Shown piece after piece: positions 1-6,139 of a stretch of DNA of 64,000 nucleotides. This DNA is from an uncultured Chloroflexota bacterium. GTDB lineage: Bacteria; Chloroflexota; Anaerolineae; Anaerolineales; Anaerolineaceae. Numbering within the stretch: position 1 is the first letter of the stretch; each line of letters begins with the position of its first letter. The notes under the pieces were generated by a model, which was not told the DNA's origin, searched no databases, and saw only the letters and a list, made by a program, of their open reading frames with translations. A program made the translations under genes and the position numbers. The stretch is taken from positions 85,303 to 149,302 of the forward strand of contig CADACE010000005.1 of NCBI GenBank assembly GCA_902786265.1, read 5' to 3'.

Positions 1-139
1 GGTCGACCACGTCGGTCGGCAGCGGAGCCATGGCAAGGATCTCCCGTTCATGCGGCATGACCGCGCCCGCATAAAGCGAATACAGCGCGTCATTGTACAT
101 CATACCGAATTCCGGGTTGTCGAACGGGTTGTCTGTCAT
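1..139 (-). CDS. N-terminal part of an unrecognised protein (cut by the window edge)
   Basis: The reading frame starts with ATG at 139 behind a clear ribosome binding site (AAAGGAG, 8-10 bases upstream) and stays open to the left edge, giving at least 46 residues that begin MTDNPFDNPEFGMMYNDALY. It lies in the same orientation as the phage-like genes to its right, beyond a hairpin-repeat region, and so could be another virion or prophage gene. I do not recognise the family. The strong ribosome binding site is the best evidence that it is a real gene. Confidence 0.6.
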   Translation of the reverse strand, partial: MTDNPFDNPEFGMMYNDALYSLYAGAVMPHEREILAMAPLPTDVVD

Positions 140-174
140 GTTGTTTAGCTCCTTTCAGTCACAGGGGTAGAAAT

Positions 175-405
175 AAGGTGAAAAGTGAAAGGTGAAAGGT
201 GAAAAAGTGTAGTATTGGCTATATGGTGTGTAGTGGGTAGGATATAGTGGTATGCAGGGTGTAGTGTTTAGGGGATAGGGTATAGTTGAAATAGGAAGCG
301 GCTTTGCCGCATCTTTATTCCGATTATGATCCCCTAATCACTGATCACCGATCACCAACTACCAGCCACCAACATTTTCACCTTTCACCTTTCACTTTTC
401 ACCTT
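175..405. repeat. Large inverted-repeat element with 31-bp perfect arms
   Basis: Bases 175-205 (built of GGTGAAA/AAGTGAA words) are the exact reverse complement of 375-405. A small hairpin GCGGC-TTT-GCCGC lies near the centre (about 300). The inside carries degenerate words such as GTAGTGGGTAGGATATAGTGG on the left and pyrimidine-rich words (CCAACTACCAGCCACC) on the right. The stretch 140-556 holds no supportable gene. The element resembles other short-word tracts in this window (8863-9027, 57095-57244), although only this copy has long perfect arms. Confidence 0.7.
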
Positions 406-556
406 AATTACACCTTATTTCTACTTCCTACAGCCTACCTCCTACTTCCTGAATATCTGATTCTAAAAAACAGTCTACACTACAATTAGAAAAAAGAAAA
501 CCGGCAATGTTGTCGGTTGACAAAACGCAAAATTTGTGGTAGCGATATAGAACAAA

Positions 557-1049
557 GGTGCCGCGGGATCATTTCTCCCGAAGGTGCCGCGGGATCGTTT
601 CTCTCCGGCGCGCGTCAGCGTGTCCGGGAGAAATGATCCCACAGGCGCCGCCGCTTGTGTACAGAGAAATGATTCCACCGGCGCCGACGCTTATGCGCAG
701 AGAAATGATCCCATCGGCGCCGACGCTTGTGCGCAGAGAAACGATCCCACCGGCGCCGACGCTTGTGCGCAGTGAACGATCCCGTCGGCGCCGCCGCTTG
801 TGCACAGAGAAATGATTCCACCGGCGCCGCCGCTTGTGCACAGAGAAACGATCCCACAGGCGCCGCCGCTTGTGCACAGAGAAATGATCCCACCGGCACC
901 ACTGCTTGTGCGCAGTGAACGATCCCACCGGCGCCGCCGCTTGTGCGCAGTGAAATGATCCCACCGGCGCCGCCGCTTGTGCGCAGTGAACGATCCCATC
1001 GGCGCCACCGTTTGTGCGCAGTGAAATAATCCCACCGGCGCCGCCGCTT
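557..1049. repeat. Hairpin left arm followed by a 36-bp tandem array (12 units)
   Basis: Two copies of a left arm (GGTGCCGCGGGATC..TTTCTC, at 557 and 583) are followed by twelve direct repeats of about 36 bp, starting near 628, 664, 700, 736, 772, 807, 843, 879, 915, 950, 986 and 1021. The core is GAGAAATGATCCCACCGGCG followed by CCGCCGCTTGTGCGCA. Three units are 35 bp, having lost one base of GAGAAACGATC. The unit equals the right arm of the hairpin elements at 4389-4455 and 4528-4594, so the array looks like an expansion of one half of such an element. Because the period is a multiple of three it leaves long open frames on both strands. These carry no start signals and I do not call them genes. 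Confidence 0.8.
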
Positions 1050-1181
1050 GATCTTCGGCCGGCTGTGACCTTGTTCAGCGCAGATCATTGTCTTCACGCC
1101 GGCTTTGATCACCGCGTTTTCCCGAACGAGATGTTCCGTCTCATCCTCAACAGCCGATGTAAACCCGGATTTTTCATCCAT
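1050..1181 (-). pseudogene. Truncated reading frame cut off by the 36-bp array
   Basis: An ATG at 1181, with an AGAAGG motif upstream, opens a frame beginning MDEKSGFTSAVEDETEHLV that looks like ordinary protein for about 44 residues and then runs into the repeat array at about 1050. The end of the normal part (..ICAEQGHSRPKI) faintly recalls the start of PAAR-like/DUF4280 spike proteins, but the match is too weak to name it. It is probably the 5' remnant of a gene whose remainder was lost when the repeat arrived. Confidence 0.4.
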
Positions 1182-1246
1182 GCTCAAGAGCCTTCTGTTT
1201 TACACAAACTGACAAAATAAATTCTTATATCCTGCGCCGATCGACC

Positions 1247-1275
1247 TTGTTTTCCGTCTTCTTTTGCTTTATAAT
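1247..1275 (+). promoter_or_regulatory. Sigma-70-type promoter of the small membrane protein gene
   Basis: TTGTTT (1247-1252) and TATAAT (1270-1275) are separated by 17 bp. Transcription would start near 1282, giving a very short leader directly ahead of the AAAAGGAGG ribosome binding site. Confidence 0.6.
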
Positions 1276-1295
1276 CTTCAGAAAAGGAGGTTGAT

Positions 1296-1541
1296 ATGGC
1301 ACACAACGACCACGACTGGGATCTCATCCGGCAGGAGATGGAAGCCGACGCGTTTGACAAACGGGTTGAACGGAGCATGCGCAATGCCGAAATCAGACAG
1401 AGGTTATTTTTGGGAATGTTCCCAAAGCACATGCGGAATAAGGTCATAGACATTGAAAACAACATCTTGTTGATCCTGATCATCCTTTTTTTTGGATGGA
1501 TATTTATTCTTCTCATCAAAAGCTGTACAGGACAGTTGTAA
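1296..1541 (+). CDS. Small single-pass membrane protein, function unknown
   Basis: This 81-residue protein has a near-perfect ribosome binding site (AAAAGGAGG, 7 bases before ATG) and its own consensus promoter. The first 50 residues are charged and probably helical (MAHNDHDWDLIRQEMEADAF). The C-terminal third is a strongly hydrophobic segment (ILLILIILFFGWIFILLI), predicted to be one membrane helix near the C-terminus, as in tail-anchored proteins. It runs opposite to the surrounding phage-like genes and converges on the scaffold fragment. I do not recognise the family. The expression signals make it a real gene. Confidence 0.7.
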   Translation: MAHNDHDWDLIRQEMEADAFDKRVERSMRNAEIRQRLFLGMFPKHMRNKVIDIENNILLILIILFFGWIFILLIKSCTGQL

Positions 1542-1564
1542 GAAGACATCAAATTTTCTCATCC

Positions 1565-1813
1565 TCAAAATCCTCCGGAGCGGGCGAACCGCTCTTTTTC
1601 TTTTTCCCGAGGGTCAGGAACTTCTCCGGCTTTCTTCTGCAGCTCCGCGGCCTGCGTTTTACACGTCAGGATCATCTTGCTGGCTTCGGTCAGGTCGTTG
1701 ACGGTCTTCGCCGCTTTGTCCTTCTCCGCCTGGATGTCCTTCCCGTTTTCGGCCATGATCTTGTCGATGGCATCCTCCGGTACTCCCGCATTCTTCAAAA
1801 ATTCGCGATTCAT
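1565..1813 (-). CDS. Phage minor structural protein GP20-like (scaffold), shortened
   Basis: The 82-residue product starts at ATG 1813 behind GGGAG. The N-terminus MNREFLKNAGVPEDAIDKIM and the following lysine/glutamate-rich coiled-coil segment match the start of GP20-type phage scaffold proteins, which act inside the procapsid during head assembly. Family members are normally about 180-200 residues, so most of the C-terminal half is missing. The product is probably non-functional as a scaffold. In related phages the gene follows the MuF minor head gene and precedes the capsid gene, which agrees with the orientation here. The first 75 bases are duplicated at 4603-4679. Confidence 0.65.
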   Translation of the reverse strand: MNREFLKNAGVPEDAIDKIMAENGKDIQAEKDKAAKTVNDLTEASKMILTCKTQAAELQKKAGEVPDPREKEKERFARSGGF

Positions 1814-1907
1814 TTTTTGTCTCCCTTACGGTGCTGTTGCCGCAGACCCGCTCCGCGTGAGGTTTTCGGTCAGCGTACTCCCCGACCACGGAGATTGTCC
1901 AGGAGAT

Positions 1908-1938
1908 AAAAAAAACGGTCAAGGACGTTCCCTGACCG
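1908..1938 (-). terminator. Rho-independent terminator downstream of immunity block B
   Basis: The stem CGGTCA..TGACCG has a short loop and is followed on the minus strand by an eight-base U tract (complement of A at 1908-1915). It ends transcription of the immunity genes before the scaffold gene. Confidence 0.6.
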
Positions 1939-1951
1939 GTAAAAAGTTATC

Positions 1952-1986
1952 AAAAAAAAAGCCGGCGAGGGACGATCCTCAACCGA
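1952..1986 (-). terminator. Second, weaker terminator-like hairpin
   Basis: An imperfect stem (CCGGCGAGG with CCTCAACCG) is followed on the minus strand by nine U residues. It lies just upstream of the terminator at 1908. Confidence 0.4.
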
Positions 1987-2099
1987 CTTGCTCAGGCTCT
2001 TGGTTGATTGTGCGATGAGAGTGCATTTCTCTCATCACATAATTTTATACCTTATTTTCAGCTGTAAATAGTCACAATCATCAATTCAGATCTTCTGCA

Positions 2100-2453
2100 T
2101 CAAATTACATTCAATTTTGTAAAAATGATTTTTGTTTTTCCGTGTGTTTTTTCCCAGTCAGCATCGTAATAAAAATCATTCCATTGGTTTGATGGTTCGT
2201 TTTGCTCCCATTCCTTTTCGAATTCTTCGGCCTTTTTAAATGGTACCAACCATCCTGTAATATCTTCGTAATCGATAGGATCATCAAAATTTGCAGAATG
2301 GCCTTCTATGCTGTCAAAGAAAAAGACTTTTGACAAAGAAGCAGCTGCTTCCTGTACTATTTCAAAGAACCGAATAAATCTCTGTTCTTCTTCACTTTCC
2401 CAATCTGTTGCGTCAGGAATTTGCCTCTGTAAACCACGAATTATCTTTTCCAT
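2100..2453 (-). CDS. Candidate immunity-type protein, 117 aa, unrecognised family
   Basis: This acidic, aromatic-rich, soluble protein (MEKIIRGLQRQIPDATDWES.., many D/E/W/F) starts at 2453 inside the 3' end of the preceding gene (overlap of about 40 bases), which suggests translational coupling. No strong ribosome binding site is visible. Its small size, acidity, AT-rich composition and place after a toxin/immunity pair fit an immunity protein of a polymorphic-toxin cassette. That role is inferred from context only. The terminator at 1908-1938 closes the block. Confidence 0.55.
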   Translation of the reverse strand: MEKIIRGLQRQIPDATDWESEEEQRFIRFFEIVQEAAASLSKVFFFDSIEGHSANFDDPIDYEDITGWLVPFKKAEEFEKEWEQNEPSNQWNDFYYDADWEKTHGKTKIIFTKLNVI

Positions 2454-2784
2454 TTTCTAACACCGTCACAAACTCACTATTCTTTTTACAGACAACAACA
2501 TTGCCGCCTTTCCTGTAATAAATATGCTCTTCCTTTGATCCATGCCATTTACCAATTTTCTTTTCGTCATACTTAGATGCTGGAATAATTGAAATGTTGT
2601 CATCATCGATGATAATGAAGTAATGAAGTAAGTCTTCACCCTTTACACTTTTATAATAAAAACTGATAGCTTTTTCGAAATTTTCTGTCTGTTTGACAGA
2701 AAGATTCGGAATACTAAAATCAAATCCGCCATCTTCTTCCCATTCAACAGACCTAAGATCATGTTCAATTACAATTTTTTCCAT
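2413..2784 (-). CDS. Candidate immunity protein, paralogue of the 3179-3400 product
   Basis: The 123-residue product starts MEKIVIEHDLRSVEWEEDGG. It is a clear paralogue of the shorter protein at 3179-3400: same start (..I.IE.D.R.[IV]EW.ED), same spacing, and a shared SIIPASKY motif (residues about 70-77). The start codon overlaps the end of a broken toxin-like frame (2769-2855) in exactly the way the paralogue's start overlaps the end of the intact toxin gene. This copy is full length, with about 45 residues after the motif that the other copy has lost. It is inferred to neutralise a toxin related to the C-terminal domain of the 3385-4464 protein. Confidence 0.65.
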   Translation of the reverse strand: MEKIVIEHDLRSVEWEEDGGFDFSIPNLSVKQTENFEKAISFYYKSVKGEDLLHYFIIIDDDNISIIPASKYDEKKIGKWHGSKEEHIYYRKGGNVVVCKKNSEFVTVLENGKDNSWFTEANS

Positions 2785-2855
2785 TGGATACAAGTTCTTT
2801 CTGTATACCCCGTAAATTTATGATCGTCAACTCTGGTAATTTCCATTTTCACTGA
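2769..2855 (-). pseudogene. 3' remnant of a toxin gene homologous to the MuF-linked toxin
   Basis: A short open frame of 28 codons (SVKMEITRVDDHKFTG..) ends in W-K-K-L-stop, with the downstream immunity ATG embedded one frame off (CAATGGAAAAAATTGTAA). The intact toxin gene ends W-R-K-L-stop with the same overlap (CCATGGCGCAAATTATAA). D-H-K-F-T-G also recalls H-D-K-C-F-T-G near the end of the intact toxin. Stop codons lie just upstream, so only the last part survives. Confidence 0.5.
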
Positions 2856-2886
2856 TTAGCCAATCTACCATTGGCATTTTGATAAT

Positions 2887-3030
2887 TTATGCTCCTTGCG
2901 AAATTCTATACATAAATTCTTGAATTAATTCATCATTTGAATCAACATTTTTAGGATTCCAATCCTCGCCATATTTTTCAACAATAAGGCGAGTAAGCTC
3001 TTCAATGCTAATATTTTTTATGTTCATCAT
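2887..3030 (-). CDS. Small protein of 47 aa, unrecognised
   Basis: ATG at 3030 (a double ATG) is preceded by GTGAGAAT and opens a 47-residue frame, MMNIKNISIEELTRLIVEKY, ending ..YRISQGA. The composition is acidic and helical. It lies between two immunity-like genes in the AT-rich block and may be a small immunity protein or the remainder of a longer one. A second open frame after it (..INYQNANGRLANQ-stop, about 2850-2890) looks like further toxin debris. Confidence 0.4.
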   Translation of the reverse strand: MMNIKNISIEELTRLIVEKYGEDWNPKNVDSNDELIQEFMYRISQGA

Positions 3031-3078
3031 TTATTCTCACGGTTTTCGACAGCATCCGAAACAAGATCTGTCAATTCT

Positions 3079-3138
3079 CTATTGTATACTCTCATAAGCC
3101 TGTAATACCGCTTTCACGCATTCCGGATCAAATCTCAT
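3079..3138 (-). pseudogene. 19-codon gene start (DUF2513-like?), truncated
   Basis: ATG at 3138 has a good ribosome binding site (TTGGAGAAAAA) and encodes MRFDPECVKAVLQAYESIQ before a stop. The wording resembles the first residues of DUF2513-type proteins (M-[KR]-x-D-x-x-x-[IV]-[RK]-x-[IV]-L-x-x-[IY]-E). It is either a 5' remnant or a tiny leader; the family link is tentative. Confidence 0.25.
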
Positions 3139-3178
3139 TTTTTCTCCAATCGTTTTTTTATTTCAATAAACAGATGTG

Positions 3179-3400
3179 TTATAACTGTCCCTTGTATTTT
3201 GACGCCGGAATAATTGAAACATTGTTGTTAATAATAGTAAAGTAATGTTCTCGTTCCTCCTGTGTGGAATTCTTACAGAAGAAAGTAAGCGTTTTAAGAT
3301 AATTACCAATTACCTCTTTTGGTATATTTGGTTTTGGATAATAACAATCCTCAGTCCATTCAATATTTCTATAATCTTCTTCGATTATAATTTGCGCCAT
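3179..3400 (-). CDS. Candidate cognate immunity protein of the MuF-linked toxin (C-terminally shortened)
   Basis: The start chosen is ATG at 3400 (MAQIIIEEDYRNIEWTED), which overlaps the 3' end of the toxin gene (stop at 3385) by 16 bases; GGAG lies 12 bases upstream. The 73-residue product parallels the 123-residue protein at 2413-2784 up to the SIIPASKY motif, then stops after K-G-Q-L, so it lacks about 45 residues. It may therefore be damaged, with the full-length paralogue taking over. Overlap of toxin stop and immunity start is typical of toxin/immunity pairs. Confidence 0.6.
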   Translation of the reverse strand: MAQIIIEEDYRNIEWTEDCYYPKPNIPKEVIGNYLKTLTFFCKNSTQEEREHYFTIINNNVSIIPASKYKGQL

Positions 3401-4464
3401 GGTATATTGAACTCCCACATCAGACTTTTGAACAAATCATCCCATTCCGAACTTGGATAATTATTAATTATTTCGTCAATATGTCTCCCTGTAAAACACT
3501 TATCATGATTATTATAATCGCCCAATACATTGTTTGGTAAACTTACACGAGTCACTGATTCCGGCCAAAACTTAATATTAAAATCCTTTTTAGCCCACAA
3601 AAACCCTTCTGCAATATCTTTTTGAATTTCCAGAGGATAATTCCCGAATGAATCGTCGAGAATAATACGGGGATATTCTTCTAAAACATGTTTTTTTACA
3701 AATATCTTTTTCAAGTTCTCAAAGGATTGATCTTCTTGAATTTCTTTTGTTGTGGAATGCAAAGGCTTCCCTTTCTCATCGACACCGGTAACTGATTTCA
3801 ACGAATTATTTATCTGCACCCCATTGCGCTGATCATTCGTCAAACCCTGGTCTCTCATCATGTCGAAGGTCTTCACCGGGGGACTGCCGCCCCAGACCGG
3901 GTTTGGCTTCATCCAGACCATGAACCGCGGACTCACGCTTTCATTCTTCCACAGTTCATAGCGTCCGGCGCCCATGATCCTGCGCTGGTTTTCCGGGGAC
4001 TGCTCCTCGAGCCATTCGGAGCCCGTCTGCCATTCGGGCGTGATGCCTCCGGTGGTTGTGACGATGGTCATACATTTCCCGTTCGGATGGTCGTCGCAGA
4101 CCCCGTTCGGGCATTCCTCACCGTCCAGCATCAGGCAGGCGAAGCAGGCGGTAGGCTTATAGCACAGCCTCAGAACCTTCTCGACCACACCGGAGCGCCG
4201 GTACTGCTCCGCGTTTGCCAGGCGGTAACTGCGGTTAATCTCCGTGCGTGCAATAAGCAGAGAGCGGTCATACTCCATCCCCATCGCGTCCCGCATATCC
4301 TTTGCCACTTCCCGGTAGCTTTTGCCGCGGGCAACGCCTTCGACCAGAGCGTCCAGGATGCTTTCGAAAGTCTCCTGATAATTGCGAAGGTGCCGCGGGA
4401 TCGTTTCTCCCGGGCGCGCGTCAGCGTGTCCGGGAGAAATGATCCCACCGGCGCCGCCCTCCAT
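3385..4464 (-). CDS. Phage MuF/SPP1 gp7-like head protein fused to a C-terminal toxin-like domain (N-terminus displaced)
   Basis: Residues about 28-200 match the phage head-morphogenesis (MuF/gp7) domain: the conserved ARTEINRSYRLANAEQYR stretch, a Cys-rich segment (C101-C131: CFACLMLDGEECPNG..) and a TPEWQ..WL region. These proteins sit at the portal inside the capsid and can enter the next cell with phage DNA. Residues about 215-359 form an AT-rich, unrelated domain (..YPRIILDDSFGNYPLEIQ.., ..HDKCFTGRHIDEIINNYP..) that I do not recognise. By position it is the toxin of a MuF polymorphic toxin. The first 27 residues are translated from the hairpin element at 4389-4455, so the natural N-terminal half is gone and no ribosome binding site is seen. 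The gene is probably a decaying pseudogene whose toxin module is intact. Confidence 0.65.
   Translation of the reverse strand: MEGGAGGIISPGHADARPGETIPRHLRNYQETFESILDALVEGVARGKSYREVAKDMRDAMGMEYDRSLLIARTEINRSYRLANAEQYRRSGVVEKVLRLCYKPTACFACLMLDGEECPNGVCDDHPNGKCMTIVTTTGGITPEWQTGSEWLEEQSPENQRRIMGAGRYELWKNESVSPRFMVWMKPNPVWGGSPPVKTFDMMRDQGLTNDQRNGVQINNSLKSVTGVDEKGKPLHSTTKEIQEDQSFENLKKIFVKKHVLEEYPRIILDDSFGNYPLEIQKDIAEGFLWAKKDFNIKFWPESVTRVSLPNNVLGDYNNHDKCFTGRHIDEIINNYPSSEWDDLFKSLMWEFNIPWRKL
4389..4455. repeat. Hairpin repeat element, copy 1
   Basis: GGTGCCGCGGGATCGTTTCT..CCCGG, a 16-base loop (gcgcgcgtcagcgtgt), then CCGGGAGAAATGATCCCACC..GGCGCC. The arms pair over about 24 bases with one bulge. It interrupts the MuF gene. 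The right arm is the unit amplified at 628-1049. No transposase is linked. Confidence 0.75.
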
Positions 4465-4527
4465 GCAGGGAACAATACTCCTTATCGGCAGTTACACAGA
4501 GCGCAAGGCGGGGCTCCCCTGTACGAC

Positions 4528-4594
4528 GTGCCGCGAGGGATCATTTCACCACCGGTCACACTGCGTGCGCCGGTGGGAAACGATCCCGTGGCAC
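4528..4594. repeat. Hairpin repeat element, copy 2 (diverged)
   Basis: GTGCCGCGAGGGATCATTTC..ACCACCGG, a 14-base loop, then CCGGTGGGAAACGATCCCGT..GGCAC. It has the same outer bases and the same GGGATC.TTTC core as the copy at 4389 but a different stem tip. It joins the scaffold-gene fragment to the MuF fragment. Confidence 0.7.
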
Positions 4595-4602
4595 TTTGTG
4601 GT

Positions 4603-4679
4603 TGTCCTTCCCGTGTTCGGCCATGATCTTATCGATGGTATCCTCCGGTACTCCCGCATTCTTCAGAAATTCGCGATTC
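4603..4679 (-). pseudogene. Duplicate of the start of the GP20 scaffold gene, without start codon
   Basis: The sequence is nearly identical to 1735-1810, the beginning of the scaffold gene. It covers the codons for N-R-E-F-L-K-N-A-G-V-P-E-D-.-I-D-K-I-M-A-E, but the ATG is destroyed (CAT reads CTT on the plus strand). The frame ends at the hairpin element at 4594. It marks the downstream border of the 4842-6860 immunity block in the same way that the intact scaffold start borders the 2100-3400 block. Confidence 0.75.
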
Positions 4680-4756
4680 TTTTTTTCCCCTTATACGCTT
4701 TTTTCCGGGGCAGCGTCCCCGTCTAAGATTCTGCCGCGTACGTCCGGCACCGACGT

Positions 4757-4792
4757 AAAAAAAACGCCCAATGCCATAAAAGACATTGAGCG
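4757..4792 (-). terminator. Terminator downstream of immunity block A
   Basis: The stem CGCCCAATG/CATTGAGCG has one mismatch and a 10-base loop. It is followed on the minus strand by eight U residues (complement of A at 4757-4764) and lies between the last immunity gene and the scaffold remnant, in the same position as the terminator at 1908. Confidence 0.6.
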
Positions 4793-4841
4793 CTTTCCGA
4801 GAGCAAGCTCAGTGCGGATTCACTCCGCTGAATTTTATATA

Positions 4842-5171
4842 TCATATGTTTGATTCATACCAGGGCACACGGTAATAATTATCTGGAACTGTTACTTCAT
4901 GTCCCGGAATATTGTTTGAAAGAATATCATCCAGGCTGAAATCTTCGCCATCGACTTCTTCTCCTGTCTCTTTGTCGAAGCAAAAACACAAACAGCGCCC
5001 AGTTGGATGGAGCGCCAATGGAGAATCATGAGCTTCCGGATCAACGTAATCAAAGCCAATAGTCCAATAGGTGATTCTGTCATAAGCAACATCAATACCG
5101 AGCTCAAAAACAGCTTCGAATTCTTCCCGGCGTGAATACGCTTTTTCACAGGCTTCGTTCAATGTAATCAT
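4842..5171 (-). CDS. Candidate immunity protein, paralogue of 5304-5603
   Basis: The start chosen is ATG 5171, with GGAGG nine bases upstream. The 109-residue product begins MITLNEACEKAYSRREEFEA and contains a D-K-E-T-G-E turn; the C-terminus is ..VPDNYYRVPWYESNI. It shares the pattern MI[ST][LF][NE][EN]ACEKAY with the next gene upstream and ends with the same [IV]P[ED][NK]Y[YR] signature, so the two are paralogues. The general look (N-terminal helix, GxxF/GFDY strand, acidic, KETG turn) resembles YrhB/Imm35-like immunity proteins, but I cannot assign it to a family. It is followed by a terminator. Confidence 0.6.
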   Translation of the reverse strand: MITLNEACEKAYSRREEFEAVFELGIDVAYDRITYWTIGFDYVDPEAHDSPLALHPTGRCLCFCFDKETGEEVDGEDFSLDDILSNNIPGHEVTVPDNYYRVPWYESNI

Positions 5172-5172
5172 T

Positions 5173-5307
5173 CTATGTCCTCCGCACATTCACTAATATA
5201 TCTTTGGCTGAAATATACCCCCGGACTCCTTGTATGGGTTCTCCATTAATTCAGACTTCTTGGATCTTCATTCCTGTCTTTTTAATTTCAATATGAACTT
5301 GGTTCAT
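5173..5307 (-). pseudogene. Small gene with an in-frame TGA, coupled to the upstream immunity gene
   Basis: ATG at 5307 overlaps the stop of the 5304-5603 gene (ATGA). The frame reads MNQVHIEIKKTGMKIQEV, TGA, then INGEPIQGVRGYISAKDI.. to TAG at 5173, just ahead of the next immunity gene. The two halves sit in the same frame and join naturally if TGA replaces one codon, so this appears to be a 44-residue protein broken by a nonsense mutation. The family is unknown. Confidence 0.4.
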
Positions 5308-5603
5308 GATCTGTACTTCTCAGGAATTTCAATCTCTTGAGCGTTATCAATAAGATCACCATACTCTGTATTTGGAAAATAAGGGGGAAAATCGATAAAT
5401 GCGCCATCTGATTTTCGAATATCATAATCATGCTTTCCCCCCATTGGATAATACTGATTTCCATATTCATCAAATAAGCCTATTTGAAAAGTATAGAAAT
5501 CCCCACAATCCAAAGCTCGGATCAATCCGGCATTTATACCATGATCAAAATATTCCATTTTTTCTTTGTATGCTTTTTCGCAAGCATTTTCAAATGAAAT
5601 CAT
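5304..5603 (-). CDS. Candidate immunity protein, paralogue of 4842-5171
   Basis: This 99-residue protein starts at ATG 5603 behind AGAGG and overlaps the stop of an upstream broken frame (AAATGA). It begins MISFENACEKAYKEKMEYFD and ends ..EIEIPEKYRS. It shares its start motif and P-E-K-Y-type ending with the product of 4842-5171 but little in between, as expected of immunity proteins diverging to match different toxins. The stop overlaps the next start (ATGA), so translation is coupled. Confidence 0.6.
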   Translation of the reverse strand: MISFENACEKAYKEKMEYFDHGINAGLIRALDCGDFYTFQIGLFDEYGNQYYPMGGKHDYDIRKSDGAFIDFPPYFPNTEYGDLIDNAQEIEIPEKYRS

Positions 5604-5710
5604 TTAGAGCCCCTCTTTTCAAATGCCCAATTCGAAAAATCAGCATTATCCATTCGACTTATACCAGATAATCCATCTTCTGCATTAGACTGAGATAATA
5701 AATTACTAAC
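5600..5710 (-). pseudogene. 3' remnant of a toxin-like frame
   Basis: An open frame of 36 codons without a start (VSNLLSQSNAEDGLSGISRM ..FEKRGSK-stop) ends in an ATGA overlap with the immunity gene at 5603. Another frame just upstream (..MTDYELVIYYLSLMQKM..) overlaps it, suggesting a frameshifted gene. Position and overlap suggest the tail of the toxin once paired with that immunity gene. Confidence 0.35.
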
Positions 5711-5750
5711 TCATAATCAGTCATTATCAAAATTAGTCTCTTGCTGTAAA

Positions 5751-5951
5751 TCAATCATCAAGCTCACCTTTTTCACAATCGAACCAATATTTGCCTTCTT
5801 TTTCCATATATTTCAGAAGCCTCTCAGACGCATGTTCTTTGGCATAGGCTTGCCATTTTTCTTCATTCCATAATCCATGCGGATCCATATCTGTAAATTC
5901 TTGCAATATATTTCCGATTTCTTCATATACTGGATCAGAGTAATCTCTCAT
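5751..5951 (-). CDS. Candidate immunity protein, paralogue of 6140-6340
   Basis: The 66-residue protein is MRDYSDPVYEEIGNILQEFT.. with GKYWFDCEKGELDD at the end, preceded by AAGGA. It aligns over its whole length with the 6140-6340 product: M.DYS.P[VI].[EQ]EIG..L.EFT..DP...W....W..Y..EH.SE.L.KY....GK[YF]WF.C. The pair is acidic, small and AT-rich, and each member lies directly behind a related broken toxin tail. Family unknown; immunity function inferred. Confidence 0.6.
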   Translation of the reverse strand: MRDYSDPVYEEIGNILQEFTDMDPHGLWNEEKWQAYAKEHASERLLKYMEKEGKYWFDCEKGELDD

Positions 5952-5968
5952 TTTCTTCTGCTTTTCCT

Positions 5969-6118
5969 TCAGTAATGTTTATAAATAGCTTCTAACGGGC
6001 TTCCTTTGCCTACCGCGCATAATTCGGCTGAATATGACACTATCTCACCAGGCTTGTTTTTCTCGGTCTTTGCAATTCCGTATAATGCTAATTGGTATTC
6101 TATTTCTCTTCTATCCCT
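5969..6118 (-). pseudogene. 3' remnant of a toxin gene (tail B)
   Basis: Forty-nine codons are open with no start (RDRREIEYQLALYGIAKTEK ..ELCAVGKGSPLEAIYKHY-stop), preceded by an in-frame TGA. The ending GKGSPLEAIYKHY resembles GKSLPGNALAYAILKAYRK of the fragment at 6346-6417. Both fragments lie directly upstream of paralogous immunity genes, so they look like C-terminal ends of two copies of one toxin. Confidence 0.5.
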
Positions 6119-6139
6119 TCATTGCTGCTCTGGGGGCTC

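Noticed and set aside
557..1049. CRISPR array
   Set aside because: Units are head-to-tail without unique spacers, and no cas genes are near.
569..1187. Several long minus-strand and plus-strand open frames (up to 190 codons) with 12-residue repeats such as CAQAAAPVGSFL
   Set aside because: They are read from the 36-bp tandem array, are open in several frames at once and lack their own start signals. Only the first 44 codons from 1181 look like real protein.
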